From assembly GCA_008508345.1 (NCBI GenBank), contig QNGE01002386.1, forward strand, positions 52,345-116,344: a stretch of DNA of 64,000 nucleotides, given 5' to 3'. Made by a program: the position numbers and the translations under genes. This document shows positions 48,346 through 59,448 of the stretch, piece by piece. The DNA comes from Paragonimus westermani (taxonomy: Eukaryota; Platyhelminthes; Trematoda; Plagiorchiida; Troglotrematidae). Below the pieces are notes generated by a model. It did not search any database and had not been told where the DNA came from. It saw nothing but the letters and a program-made list of their open reading frames with translations. Positions within the stretch are counted from its first letter, which is position 1. Each line of letters begins with the position of its first letter.

Positions 48346-50567
48346 AACCAAATCCCTGACTACTCATCAGTAATCATTATTATATACCAATCTGCCCAAC
48401 ACGTGAGGTATTCCCAGATTTAGCTCTGGTCAAAGCTACTGAATCACTGATCATTTGATCCGGCACAGTTCCGGTAATATTTCTGCATGAATGATTGTAA
48501 CATTTGCAAACGGATAGTAAGATTAGGCGTTCTTATCTACTGGTCCATTTGTTCAGCCTTTGCTCTAAAGCTTGTCACCAGAAGAATGTTGATTAAAAGT
48601 TACGAAGTAACCGCAGTATCCCATCACTGCCAAACAAAGAACACTCTTAGTCGACCCTACAGTCCGAAGGTAAGAGTAATCAAACTTTATCAATGTTTGT
48701 CAAACGCGACCGTTTTTCAACATAGCAGTGATAAACCGACACTGGTAAACATTAATATTTCATATTTTCTCTTCATTACCACACAGAAGTAATCAAGAAT
48801 ACACACATATATCTATATGTGACACTAGCGGAATGAGATGTCAATATATAGGACAACAGTTAGTAAGTAGGTATATGACAGTCTAAGTTTTGTACACAAA
48901 CCTTTCGTACAGATAAAGCTAGTTTGAGTAGGTTAGTCAGGACCGCCTTAGAAAAACGCAGAAAACGCAGACTAATATGGCATATTACAACCCTGAATGA
49001 CGGTTCGAAAATAATCTGATGACCTGTCTACCAGAATTACTACAACTGCGAAAGATACCTGCATAGGCATCACAATCAATCCGCATGCTTCGAGATCTAC
49101 CTCGTCAAACTGTCAAACCTGATACAGTCGGTTTTTTGAAATCACACAGTCTGAAATCTGCCGTGACTTGAAAATGTGGTATGGTTTCGAACTTCACGAT
49201 TCAGGACTGGAAGTGCTGGGCATATAATTATGGATATCAGTAAACGCCAGCTTTACTTCAATGTGATTATCACAGTTTAGACTATCCTATCTGTCAACAT
49301 CGTGTCATAGATCAAGAATGCCAACTCCATATCTAGGTGAATGACCATGCCGTTCAGATGGTTTCGTTCCAACCGTTTCTAGAACACACTCAGTTCGGTA
49401 GTGCATCATCAACCTGAGCTTAATTTTCGAGCTTTTCGTCGTCGTTTCTTGAGGGACGCTACTCTTATTGGGAAGGTACAACTTCAAACTAAAATCCAGG
49501 TCACGACACTACGTCTTCTACTCTATCCACACATCACACAAACTGGGACAGTTCACAAGCGCTACTGACTTATCAGAACAGACCTGAATCTATCAAGCAA
49601 TACCATAGATCAACCTCAACATAATTCAAAAAGGTTTGCATGACAAACGTAAGAATCTCAGGCATAACAAGCTAAATATGAAATGAACCATTCGCCCTGT
49701 GCGAATATCGCTCTTGGCGCCCAAGTATGTCTCAACTGCACCATCGGTGGTTGGGTTCAAAACTAGACGTAAAACACGTATCCGAGACACCAAACAAAAC
49801 GTTGAGATCAGGTGCTCATTTCGATCATTGCGGTGAAATGAAGATATCGCCGAAGTTTCATTGTGAATTTTAGCTAGCTGTTATCCGCTACAGTTCGGCT
49901 GTTTCATAACTGATTAGCAATATTTGCATTTCTATTCTTCTGATCATCCGACGAAACGTTTCGCAATTTTTTCATTCTTGACCCTTCAGAAGCAAATCAA
50001 CCTTCCACCTTGTCTCGTTATCCTAAACCGTTCAATACAGATTAAAATGCACATGTTCTCTCACCTTCTGCCGGTTTGCGAAATTCCTAGGAAGGAGAGA
50101 ACTGCAGTTTACTGAGAATTTCCTTTCCAGAGAACAATGTTCGCTACAGAACCCTTTTTCGTACATTCGTCACAAGGCGTTGACGGCATTGGCCAAATTA
50201 CTTACAAGTAGAGAGATGTAAGAGAATACAAAAACGAATTCTACAAGATTTTCATTCGGGCGTGCACTATATCTTACTGCACGTTATGGACATCAGATTG
50301 GATAGTGTTTATTTCAACACAGCCAAATTGTGTAAGCCAGCTACCCAATAACGACGTAATCAGTTTAGCAGTATACAAATATGAATTATGCTAGTCTTAC
50401 AGTCTCCTGTGATGATCTACTCACATATCAGCAAAGGTTTCTGACATTAATTGCAAAACCAATCGAGTTGCGTTACAGTTGTGGATATGTCCTCTTGGGA
50501 GAAACAACGCGCATTCTCTTCACGTCCATAAATGTACAATATTTTTAAAGGCCATTTCAAACTTACC
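48346..50567. other. Intergenic, no supported gene
   Basis: At 48,822-48,890 a plus-strand stretch reads CDTSGMRCQYIGQQLVSRYM, faintly like a GIY-YIG core, but it is isolated and I do not call it. Nothing else was recognised. Confidence 0.35.
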
Positions 50568-50692
50568 GCGCAATTTTGTATATTTTCAACAGAAGCACGA
50601 ATTAACTGAGCAACCGTGAAACCACATATCACTCCAGATGGCTCATTGACATCAGGACAGGTCACTTCAAAAGTACACATGGCACCAGATGC
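50568..50692 (-). CDS. Possible internal exon of an unrecognised gene
   Basis: On the minus strand, an acceptor-like CAG after a T-rich run (CTATTTTTTACCGAGCAG) is followed by an open stretch that includes MCTFEVTCPDVNEPSGVICG and FTVAQLIRASVENIQNCA, ending at a perfect GTAAGT donor. The length (about 40 codons) and flanking signals fit an internal exon. I do not recognise the protein. The Cys pattern (MC, TC, IC, NC) could suggest an extracellular domain. Chance occurrence cannot be excluded. Confidence 0.22.
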
Positions 50693-52580
50693 TGCTCGGT
50701 AAAAAATAGTCCCACGAGCATATTATTTTCATTCTGGCACAACTAGTTTCTTCTAGCAATTTCACGTAGTTTGACATTTACTGCAAAATTTGTTTAGTTC
50801 TCCGTTCAATTTGAGTACGTGCTCTATAATTCACAAATTTTCCGTTTCACTTCTGAAAAGGGAGCATCTTAACCTGGTCTGAATAAGCTTCTGTGTCAAA
50901 AGTGAGACACCCCCAATAAGACGGGTTATCGATTGTTCCCAAGATGTTCTAAGGTTATACATGTTCAGTTGGTCTCAAAACATATTCCAATTCATAGACT
51001 GTGTAAACTCACCATTGTCGCTTTCTGCCTTGTTGATTTTCTTTTGCCGTCTTCATTAACCGAAGTTTATAACTTGGATTCCAGTCTGTAACATCTAATC
51101 ATGCTGTACTGCACCATCGTTCTTTGCTGTTTGTCACGTCAAACCACATGTCTCGCATCCGATTCTGACATGAACTGATCAGTTTATTATTGCCTCGATG
51201 GATATTGTGTAAACTGTTAGATAGTATACTTTGTTATTGTGGGTCTGCACTGAGAGTATTCAGTCGGCATTCCCTTAGCAACTTGAAAACCCATCCCCTG
51301 TCTTTGAAACCAAGGCTGTAAAATTGAGGAGCAAAAAAGCCATACTCTCGACTATCTTCTCTTGTTGAAGCAAGCTGGAGTTGGCCAGGAAGTTGTATGT
51401 TTTGCATTACAAATAAGAGTAGTCAAAATAAGTCTCTGGTGAACCAATTTCCAGACTTTTCCTAGTTCTTAGCTAAACATAGCCTACTTCGGGGAATCCG
51501 CCAATGCACTTGCTCTGGCCCGTCGTCATTCGCACAACCGGCAGGGCTGTTTCCACAGATGAGCTGTTTGACAAAATGGGCATAACGTATCCACCTACAG
51601 TCGTACGCGCCGAAGCGCACAGTGGACACCACGTAAGCACGCATGTGCTAGTGCGACTGTTCAAATCATTTGACTTGTTTGCTGCTCTCTTATTTTGACT
51701 GTTCCACTTGATTGACATTAGCTTTTTCTTATCATCCACAAAGTCCTCGAAACGTATGATGGTTCTTTCGTATCTGTATTCTTTTATAATCATGTTTACA
51801 TGCAGGCATTCTACTGGTTTTCTGCACACTGTTTTGTCCAAAGTAGATTCGTAAGAAGTCGTGAGTTCATTCCTTTCTGTACACAGCAGCACTTGCGATG
51901 TGCATCACATGATCGTTAAAGTCATCATCGCTATTTAAATCTACTTAAGGGCCACTTAAACGTCAACTTAACACTACTATAATAGAAACGAACATCAAAA
52001 TGAATTAAAATTTTAGAGCAAATACAATTCGAGAACATGATAAAAATTATGAGAGTTATTACAGATTTTTCATTCAATTAGGTCAGATAAGAATCTCCTC
52101 TCGAAAAACTGCACCACGCTGGAGTTTTGCTAGAGCGCACCAAAACTTCAACTCCGGTCATGTGACTAGGGTGTAACCCAGCGTAATTCATTCAGAAATT
52201 GTGACATAGTTCGAGGAGAAGTTAGACATGTACAAGTTATATAGTGTTTAATAGATAATCCAATCCACTCTTTGCCTTTTCAATGGTATGTGTCCATATT
52301 TATCACACGAAGTTTGCCGAATGACCGATGTGAACAATGTCGATAGTACCACCCAAGGAAAACGCAATTTTGTCATACAACCTACGCGAGTACTTCTCAC
52401 AGCTCTAGCAAAGATTTTAGAAGGATGTTGGAAAACACTCTAGTTTTTGTCCTTCTGGATCACGAGTGGTCTGTTAAAAGGAACTTACGTTAGAACCCCG
52501 AGATTCAGTCGCGATAGCTAGCCACCTATGCGAGGTTACATGTTGCATCACCTTACACAATAACAATATGCTCAATTTGG
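50693..52580. other. Intergenic, with an unassigned CpG-rich open block at 51.47-51.70 kb
   Basis: Between about 51,473 and 51,700 three frames stay open (one plus, two minus), including a 139-codon minus-strand frame to 51,892. The block is clearly richer in CpG than its surroundings. It might be a retroelement part or an exon. It does not match the integrase expected below the Gypsy RT. Confidence 0.35.
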
Positions 52581-52985
52581 TCATAACATTCGCAAAGTTT
52601 TACTGACTCCCTGAATGAAACTGTCAGCATTCGTAGCGCCAAGGGTATAAATCGTAGTGATCGCCTTAGAATCATACTCCAGCACAATTCGTGAGTATGC
52701 GTTTGTCAAGTCAATTTCATAAAACACTTTGCTACCGTGCAGGGCTTTCATAAAATTCTCCGGCTTCTCCGTTGTCGCTGCGCACATTTTCAGTCTTGGA
52801 TTCAGCGTTATTCTATAGTCACCACATATCCTAGGTGATTTGCCATATTCTTTCATAACCACAACGATTGGTGTGGCCCACGCTGATGAGTTAACCTGCA
52901 AGATTTTGCCGTCTTCCTTCAATCTGTTGAGAACGTCATGCACGTTCTCTCATTCCATAAGGTATTATTCGGCGCTTTAGAAAAA
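52581..52985 (-). pseudogene. Partial reverse transcriptase of the Gypsy element
   Basis: GDPVFLKRRIIPYGMRERA leads, after a one-base frame change near 52,935, into DVLNRLKEDGKILQVNSSAW and ATPIVVVMKEYGKSPRICGD, then KALHGSKVFYEIDLTNAYSR with the first catalytic Asp in EIDLTNAY. The frame fails at 52,581 before the YxDD motif, so only the fingers and part of the palm remain. Confidence 0.85.
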
Positions 52986-53172
52986 CCGGGTCCCCTTGCA
53001 CCTCCAGTCTCGCTGGCTCTACTTTCATTCCTCCTGAAAGTTGTGAACACTGAACAATCAGGTTGCGTAAGTGGGCTTGGTACCGTTCACTTGAACCACT
53101 ATCGCAATTATTATTTAGTGAGATATCACAGTTGAGCTGTTTTAAAGCTTTTAATCCCAGAATAGCTGGAAT

Positions 53173-53475
53173 TCATTCCGACACCAAGCAACGCAATGAA
53201 ATCAGTTCATTATCATTACCAACAATCATTGCATCAGTCTCACCTAGCAGGGATAACCGATGACCAGTGACTCCGCGTATTTCCATCGTTGTTGGTCTCA
53301 GATGAGCATCAGGGGCCATGCGACCTAGTAGCGGTTTAGAAACAATGGATTCGTTACTTCCCGTGTCCACAATGAATCCAAACTTACATCCTGATTTAAA
53401 CTTTAGGCATCTATGAATAAACTGCTCAGCCCTGGATTTCATTTGCGGTGAATAAACAGTATTGGATGGCTCCAT
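53173..53475 (-). pseudogene. Retropepsin-like aspartic protease of the Gypsy element
   Basis: The frame contains CKFGFIVDTGSNESIVSKPL, with the catalytic Asp in VDTGS at 53,350-53,375, then RPTTMEIRGVTGHRLSLLGE and NELISLRCLVSE. A segment just after it, in another frame, reads ILGLKALKQLNCDISL, the usual end of the protease domain. In an intact element it would cut the Gag-Pol polyprotein. Confidence 0.82.
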
Positions 53476-53499
53476 AACATTTGTTTATCTAACGCTACT

Positions 53500-54286
53500 C
53501 AGTTGACATTCCTGACTCTTACATACCTTCCTAATATGATCAGATTTATCGCGTAAATGGCATACAGCATCACGAAATCGGCAAGATGATTGTAAGTGCA
53601 ACTCATCGCACCAGAAACACTTGTTAACTTTCTTCGGTCGGGATTGATGATGGGTGCATGAGAAGGCCTGTTTACTGGTTGACTTCGGGTGGCAATGTGC
53701 GCTTTGGTCTTCCTAAATAATATCACGCTCGAATCAACTGTAGTGACATAAACGTCATCCTTCTGCTAGCAGATGTCTCGGGCCTATTGGAAAGTCATAT
53801 CTTGGTTGAACAGCGATCTACGCTGAAGATCAGTGTCATTGATGCCAAAAATCAATCGATCACGTACGTGCTCCTCCAGCTTGTTACCGAAAGTGTAACG
53901 AGTAGCTTGTTTTTGCAATTGTAGAATGAACTCACGGAAGGTCCTGCTAATTGAACGCACTAATCAACTGAACTTCGTCCGTTCTGTGGCCTAGAAATTG
54001 ACTGGAAGCACGTGCTCTAACAGCAATTTCTTTAGTTCGTCGAACGGCAACGAGGCTGGAGCATTCGAATAAGTCAGATTCTCCAGTAACGAATAGAATT
54101 CACGACCACGAGCGGTAACGAAGAAGGCTGACTTTTTCTCTTCTCCACATCATGACGAATGGCACACCGTAGTTCAAACCGTTCGACCCATTCCTCGTTT
54201 TCACTCGTATGAAGACTTAATTGTTCAATTGCAGGCAGTTCCATTCCGCGACGCCAATTTGTGATACTGGGAATCGAGAACGTCAA
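53500..54286 (-). pseudogene. Gag of the CsRn1-like Gypsy element
   Basis: MELPAIEQLSLHTSENEEWV begins the capsid-like part at about 54,248, followed after a frame change by FREFILQLQKQATRYTFGNK and LEEHVRDRLIFGINDTDLQR (53,790-53,945). The nucleocapsid at 53,515-53,640 reads CFWCDELHLQSSC (C-x2-C-x3-H-x4-C) and CHLRDKSDHIRKVC, where the second Cys of the second knuckle has become Arg. Several frameshifts separate the parts. The protein would bind and package the element RNA. Confidence 0.8.
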
Positions 54287-54290
54287 ATGG

Positions 54291-55451
54291 CCCTAGAAAT
54301 CGTACTTGAATTGAAACCTCCCACGCAAATAATAAGGAGAAGACCAGGTACTGGTAGCAGTAAGCAGTCATGATTTGAGAAGTCGAATTTGTGGATGTAG
54401 AATGGTATTGAAGAAATCACAGCCTGTCATTGACTGATCGCATTAGCACATGAAAAGTCACAAACTGTATATTAATTGGTGCAATACGGAACAAACGAAG
54501 TGGAAAATAACGGAAGGCACAACACTTAGACCGTTCTTCCTGATGTTGTATCTTTAACGCGATATTTAGGTTGACCGCTCATCAGATCTTCTGTTGTGTC
54601 GGGGTTTGGATAAGTGATGAATCGAGTTGATTTTCACCACATTTTGTGCGCATAGCAATATGAATCAATACTATTCATAAGGTTGTTACACTCACTGGCG
54701 ACGTGCTGTCCCGGATCCGTTTGTGGTAGTGGCAGAAGCAGAAACACCTTTCTGTATACAAGCCATAGCAGCCAGTTTGTATTGCATCACTTATGATGGT
54801 CTGCGAGAGTCAAATTTACTACACAGTCTATTCAAACTTCCCACTCTTTTCTAAGCACGATCCATTCAGGAAGACAACTATTAATAACTCAATTCAAACC
54901 GAGACGTGCAGCAGCATGTTGACAGGAAATGAGTATCTCAGATAGTGCATGTGAAAATCCTGTTTGCTCAGAGTAATTAGTACATCAGTGTTAATCACGA
55001 TTGGGGAGTAAAACAGCATCTTTGAAAGAAGTAGGAAGTTTCTGTGACTAAGATCTGTGAAACTGAATGAACAGTTGTACCAAACAACCTGAACCACTGG
55101 TTCCTGCAAACTCAGCTGCAAACTCAGCAATCTGATACGGCCAGCGTGAGCGAGATCATTCTCTTCACATTTCAGCAAAGCTATGCCGCTCATTGCTATA
55201 GTAAATTCAGATACGCAGAGCAATTACTCACGAAATTTTCGAAATCCCATCCCCATTAACCCGATAATTTGGCTCAATTTTTAACAGTCTATCGAAGGTC
55301 TGCAATCTAAGTTACAGGAAAAAGCAACACAAATTGTTGTTTTCTACTAAAACCTGTCTGCCAATTTCAGTCGACCACCCCACGACTAGGACATCTCTTC
55401 AAGTTGAAAACGGAGAAATCCATAACTTGTTGAACGACATTTGCTTATTGA
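54291..55451. other. Possible 5' LTR side of the Gypsy relic, otherwise empty
   Basis: If TGGCGTCGC near 54,255-54,263 (minus strand) is a primer-binding site, the 5' LTR would lie here, but no second LTR copy was found to confirm it. A minus-strand frame at 54,894-55,223 is unassigned. Confidence 0.35.
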
Positions 55452-55650
55452 TGGGTTGCTTCATGGAAACCTGGCCCGAGTTTTATTCCCAGCCTTAACA
55501 AGGACATGTACTGCTGATGAGCCTTAATTGGAGCAAAACTCGAGTTTAGTGCTTCTTATTGAAACAGGTCGACTAGATCTATTGGAATTCGGCGGCTGCC
55601 ATCAATTTTAGGTGATGTTCAGTTTATTTAAAATGCGAAATCCCCAGCTG
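55452..55650 (+). mobile_element. Decayed SINE copy lacking most of the A box
   Basis: GTTGCTTCATGGAAACCTGG and GAGTTTTATTCCC are a damaged head and B box. The ribozyme region keeps CTGATGA (55514-55520) and CTCGAGTTTAGTGC, but G12 is replaced by A (AAAA for GAAA) and stem II has mismatches, so it should not cleave. A tail with GGCGGCTGCCATCAATTTTAGG follows. Confidence 0.72.
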
Positions 55651-56967
55651 CATACCAGTGTTCCAATTTTGTCTTGTTTTTAAGTTACTCATTTATAATC
55701 GTCAGTAGTATCGACAAACTCAGTTGCCAAAACACAAATATGCCCAATTTTGTCGATGTGCTTTCAGTATTCTAGTTAGAGCTAAACACGTAAACTTCTG
55801 TATGGGTCTTCCGAAACACACCACTTCTGATCATAGTTCAATCCGTGGAAAATATGAACAAGTCTTGTTGCAAATTTGCACTTACTGTGTGGTGCTATGT
55901 GTTTGTAATGTTATAAGTCGAACAAAATTTGAAGGATTACCACAAAATTTCCCTTTATCGGTTAGTATACTATACAGCAGATATTATTAGTACGTTTTGC
56001 TGTGTTAGAATGGCTCATCTATCTCCGAAGGGAATTCTCCACATCACCCGGTACCACCGAGGCAAGTGTGGGATGACTATCCCTCCAACACCGAACATAC
56101 ACATACTCGTCACATGTTAACATTTGCACGCATTCGCCTATCACCAACGGGCATGTTATCTGACCACTTAGTAAAAAGGCGCCCACCCAAGATGAATATT
56201 ACTTGGATAGGTGAAAAGCACCATTTCGAGTTTTTCACAAAGACTTCACGGAAAACCTATTATGAACGAAATTACGAAAAATATGCGCTGGACTATTTTG
56301 GACCAACACACACACAGCTTGCTTCGGAAATTCAGCTACTAAATTCGATGTGAACATTCACCACAATTTTGCCGAAAGACTGGTGAAGGTCGGATGTAGC
56401 ATTTCTTAACGTCCACTTCAAATCGGCTGCACAAAATCGCATTTTCGTGTAATTGACAAGCTGAGAAGCTTCAACATTCCCAGTGATTTTTCGATTAACC
56501 ATTATGGGAAGAGGTATCTACTACAATTCTGACCTGGTTACCTTTCTTCAGTACTGCAACTCTGTTGCGTCACTGGGGAGTCAGACGTCAATCGTTTTTA
56601 ATGAGGCCCTTATGTTGACTGCCGACTGACTGTCAACACTGGTCAAGACGAGGTTATTATATCAAAACACCAAACCACGTTCTTACGTGAGTGGTGCTAA
56701 GGTTGCACGATCAACCTGAGAGGAGGCATAGAAACCTCTCTACGATCAATTATGATTGACGACCAGTTGGCATCAACAAGAATCCTTCTGCCAACTCCAT
56801 TGATTACTATGATTTTGGATTGAAGAAAAGTCATGACTGCGAGCTTGTCGATCGCAGTTGACAACTATTGACCGGGGCCTTCTATCGTGACAATCGGACT
56901 ACTTGGCCAATAAACCTATACGAAAGCTGTTGGGAGTTCTTTCTGATCACTCGACCTCGCTTACTTT
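55651..56967. other. Intergenic, no supported gene
   Basis: Short plus-strand frames at 55,724-56,353 overlap one another and show no family motif. Confidence 0.45.
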
Positions 56968-57100
56968 GAGGTTGGTGGAAGTTTAGTGCTCACAATCACA
57001 TTATTAGATCGTCGACCAAAGTTCAGCTGGCAGTCGTTGCAAAGATATGCGCTGCTGATGAGCTATAACAAGAGCGAGGAAAACCGTGGCTAATCTTGGA
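56968..57100 (+). mobile_element. Decayed SINE fragment with ribozyme remnant
   Basis: A diverged B-box region (AAAGTTCAGCTGGCAGTCG) is followed by GCAAAGATATGCGCTG, CTGATGA, GCTATAACAAGAGC and GAGGAAAACC. The spacing after stem II is disturbed by inserted bases, and the 3' strand of stem I is not recognisable. Confidence 0.65.
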
Positions 57101-59192
57101 GGACTTTCAGCCTATACTAAAAGACTTACATCCGGCAACGCTCCGCAATGTCCCCGTCAATGTTACAGATCATCCGATCAAAAATTCCAGTAAGTTTCCC
57201 GGTGGAATTTTGAACGGTAGATAGAAACCGGATTTTTCAACTTAAATATGGTTTATTATGTCTGGTTAACTCATTCTAAACGTTTATATTGCCACTCATT
57301 TGTTATCTGTCTACGTACATCTTCAGATGCACTTTAGTCGCGAATTCGAACAGATGAGATTATGACTTTGAGAATGGGAAGCTTCAGTCCAATCTATGCT
57401 CGCAATTGGATGCTAGAAAGGAATGGTTTTATTTGTGTCTATAAAATTTACGTTGGCTGCTCAGTACATGGCAGGTGTTTACTTTCAGCCTCGATTCGAC
57501 TGCTGAAGCACTTAGTGTCAACGTGCTCAAAACATCATTAATATGTCCTCATTTCGTCATATGGCACATCTTATAAGAAGATGAGTTGAGCACGTGAATG
57601 AGTTTACGTTCAGAATTTCCAAACTCTAGTTGAGGTTTCGTGAGAGAGATAGCAGATTACATGCTTTTCCTATCGTTCTTCACAACTGAGTTTATTCTAT
57701 GTTTCACTCGAATTAAACTAGATAAAGTATGCAGTGCACCCGTTCTTCCTCACAGACTGCTCGCTAACCATGCAAGTCACCATTGCTATCTGGTAAAAAG
57801 TCTGAAGGCACAAAATTGTAACTAGAGGTCCGAAATCGTTTTATTCGGTTTTAGCGGTAATTTCATAAGTCCCGATGGAATTGCTCGGACAGTTGAAACT
57901 TTACTCGACCACCGAAACCGCTGACATCTTACTCTGTGTTATTCCTTTACCACTATTGATGGATTATTCCAACATGACGTCCTTCACAAAATCGTTCTCC
58001 AAACACACGTCAAACGGATCACAATCAGTCTATGACTCAGAAAATGAAGTTGGCAATATTTTTTTCTATGTTTTCTATCCTACACTGGATTCTAAACCTT
58101 GGCAAATATTAGGAGCTTCTGTTCCCTGAAAGCTCTCGGCTTACCGATTGTGTTGGCAGTTCTCCTTCTGTTCATATAAACAGTGTTCAGTTACCCCTTT
58201 TGTTGATTGGTTTGATATTTCAGCAACTTTCTTTCCTCCTATTCAGAGTGGCGTAAATGTTCTCTTTACTTATTTAATACAATATCACCTGGTATGGGCA
58301 GCATATAAGCAAAAAACACGTTTGATTCAAACTTAATTAAGTTTTTGTATCATCACCAGGGACGCGAAAGTAAACAAATGAGACGGGTAAAAACCTAGCT
58401 GAGCTATCGCGATCCGAACACTATGCATTCAGTTTGATTGATTCGCATTCTATCATCATCAATGTTATCACAGATGGTTGAAGCTAACTGTCAGATGACA
58501 CTGGGAATGGAAGAAAATCCTAGTACTGAGCCGTATTTCTAACTCACAAAAATTCGAATTCAAGATGCGCTCCGTAGGGTTGTTTTCCTTCTACCGTTAT
58601 CACCTTCCTTCATTAAGTGTTAGTGGTTTAGAAACATCCTGGTCATGAAACAATGTTTTCTGCGTCAGTAAACAATAATGGAGGCTACCAGCATCGACTT
58701 TTTAATGAGGACCAACAACGATGATTACAATAAGTACGATGACTGACAGAATCCACAATGATCAGCCTACTCGAAAATGTCCCGATTTTTCCATGCGGAT
58801 TCAAACGTTTGTCTCCACATTTTTCTAAGTTAAACAGGATCGTTTTCAACAAACAGTGGTTGATGCGGCAGTCAATCAATCGACATTTTGAAGAGGTCAT
58901 CAAACGATCTAACTCTGACACCTCCCCTTCGCACTGATTGTATCGGCTTTATTCTTGTTACGCAACAATTGCTTTTCAATACGGTTGTTCAGTTCCGGTT
59001 AGTAGCACCTTCATCATATAGTTGAATGCAGATAATGACGGCCCAATGGCCGGTGACAGCTTGCATTCCGCATTATAGTCGGCCTAGTTGTGCATGTTTA
59101 ATCTAATACGTTCCCTCGTACGGGTGATCCTTAGGCTTCACAAAGATATCACTTATTCTCCAAAGATGACTAAGGTTGATCAAACTTACTTG

Positions 59193-59448
59193 TGACTTTG
59201 AGTTCTTGAGGTTTTACCTCCAACTATACCGTTACTTTTCTGGTTTCGAAGCTTCATTAGCCAACGTAAATAACGCAGCTCTTCGCTCAATATAACCATA
59301 ACATATCTCGAAATAAATGATTGTGAGGTCCTGCTGACGTACTGTTTGTTGCAATTACGTGTCAGCCAACACCTTCCCAACAGTTCAGTCGAGATTATTG
59401 GACCTGTCATATCTAGCTTCTCTAAGATGGCATTTGCCAAATGTCTTA
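59193..59448 (-). CDS. Possible internal exon of an unrecognised gene
   Basis: The minus-strand frame reads DRLRHLANAILEKLDMTGPI and later ILSEELRYLRWLMKLRNQ, ending at AA followed by GTAAGT. It looks helical and charged like a protein, but matches no family I know. About one or two such donor-terminated frames are expected by chance in a window of this size, so support is weak. Confidence 0.17.

Larger units (their letters stand above)
52581..54290 (-). mobile_element. CsRn1-like Gypsy LTR retrotransposon relic (gag, protease, RT)
   Basis: The order on the minus strand is Gag, zinc knuckle, aspartic protease, RT, as expected for Gypsy/Ty3. The start codon of Gag is probably the ATG at about 54,248, preceded by TGGCGTCGC, which could be a primer-binding site. 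Gag, protease and RT are listed separately. Integrase, RNase H and both LTRs were not found, and the RT stops after its middle, so the copy is truncated on the low-coordinate side. The resemblance to the fluke CsRn1 clade rests on Gag and protease motifs recalled from that family. Confidence 0.85.

Noticed and set aside
48822..48890. CDTSGMRCQYIGQQ..., possible GIY-YIG core
   Set aside because: It ends at a stop after about 20 residues and neither the linker before nor the helix after the core can be found nearby.
49951..49975. CTGATCATCCGACGAAACGTTTCGC, considered as a hammerhead
   Set aside because: There is no room for stem II between the CTGA and GAAA parts, so no ribozyme fold is possible.
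54255..54600. A 5' LTR for the Gypsy relic
   Set aside because: No second copy of the sequence was found below 52,580, so the repeat cannot be established.
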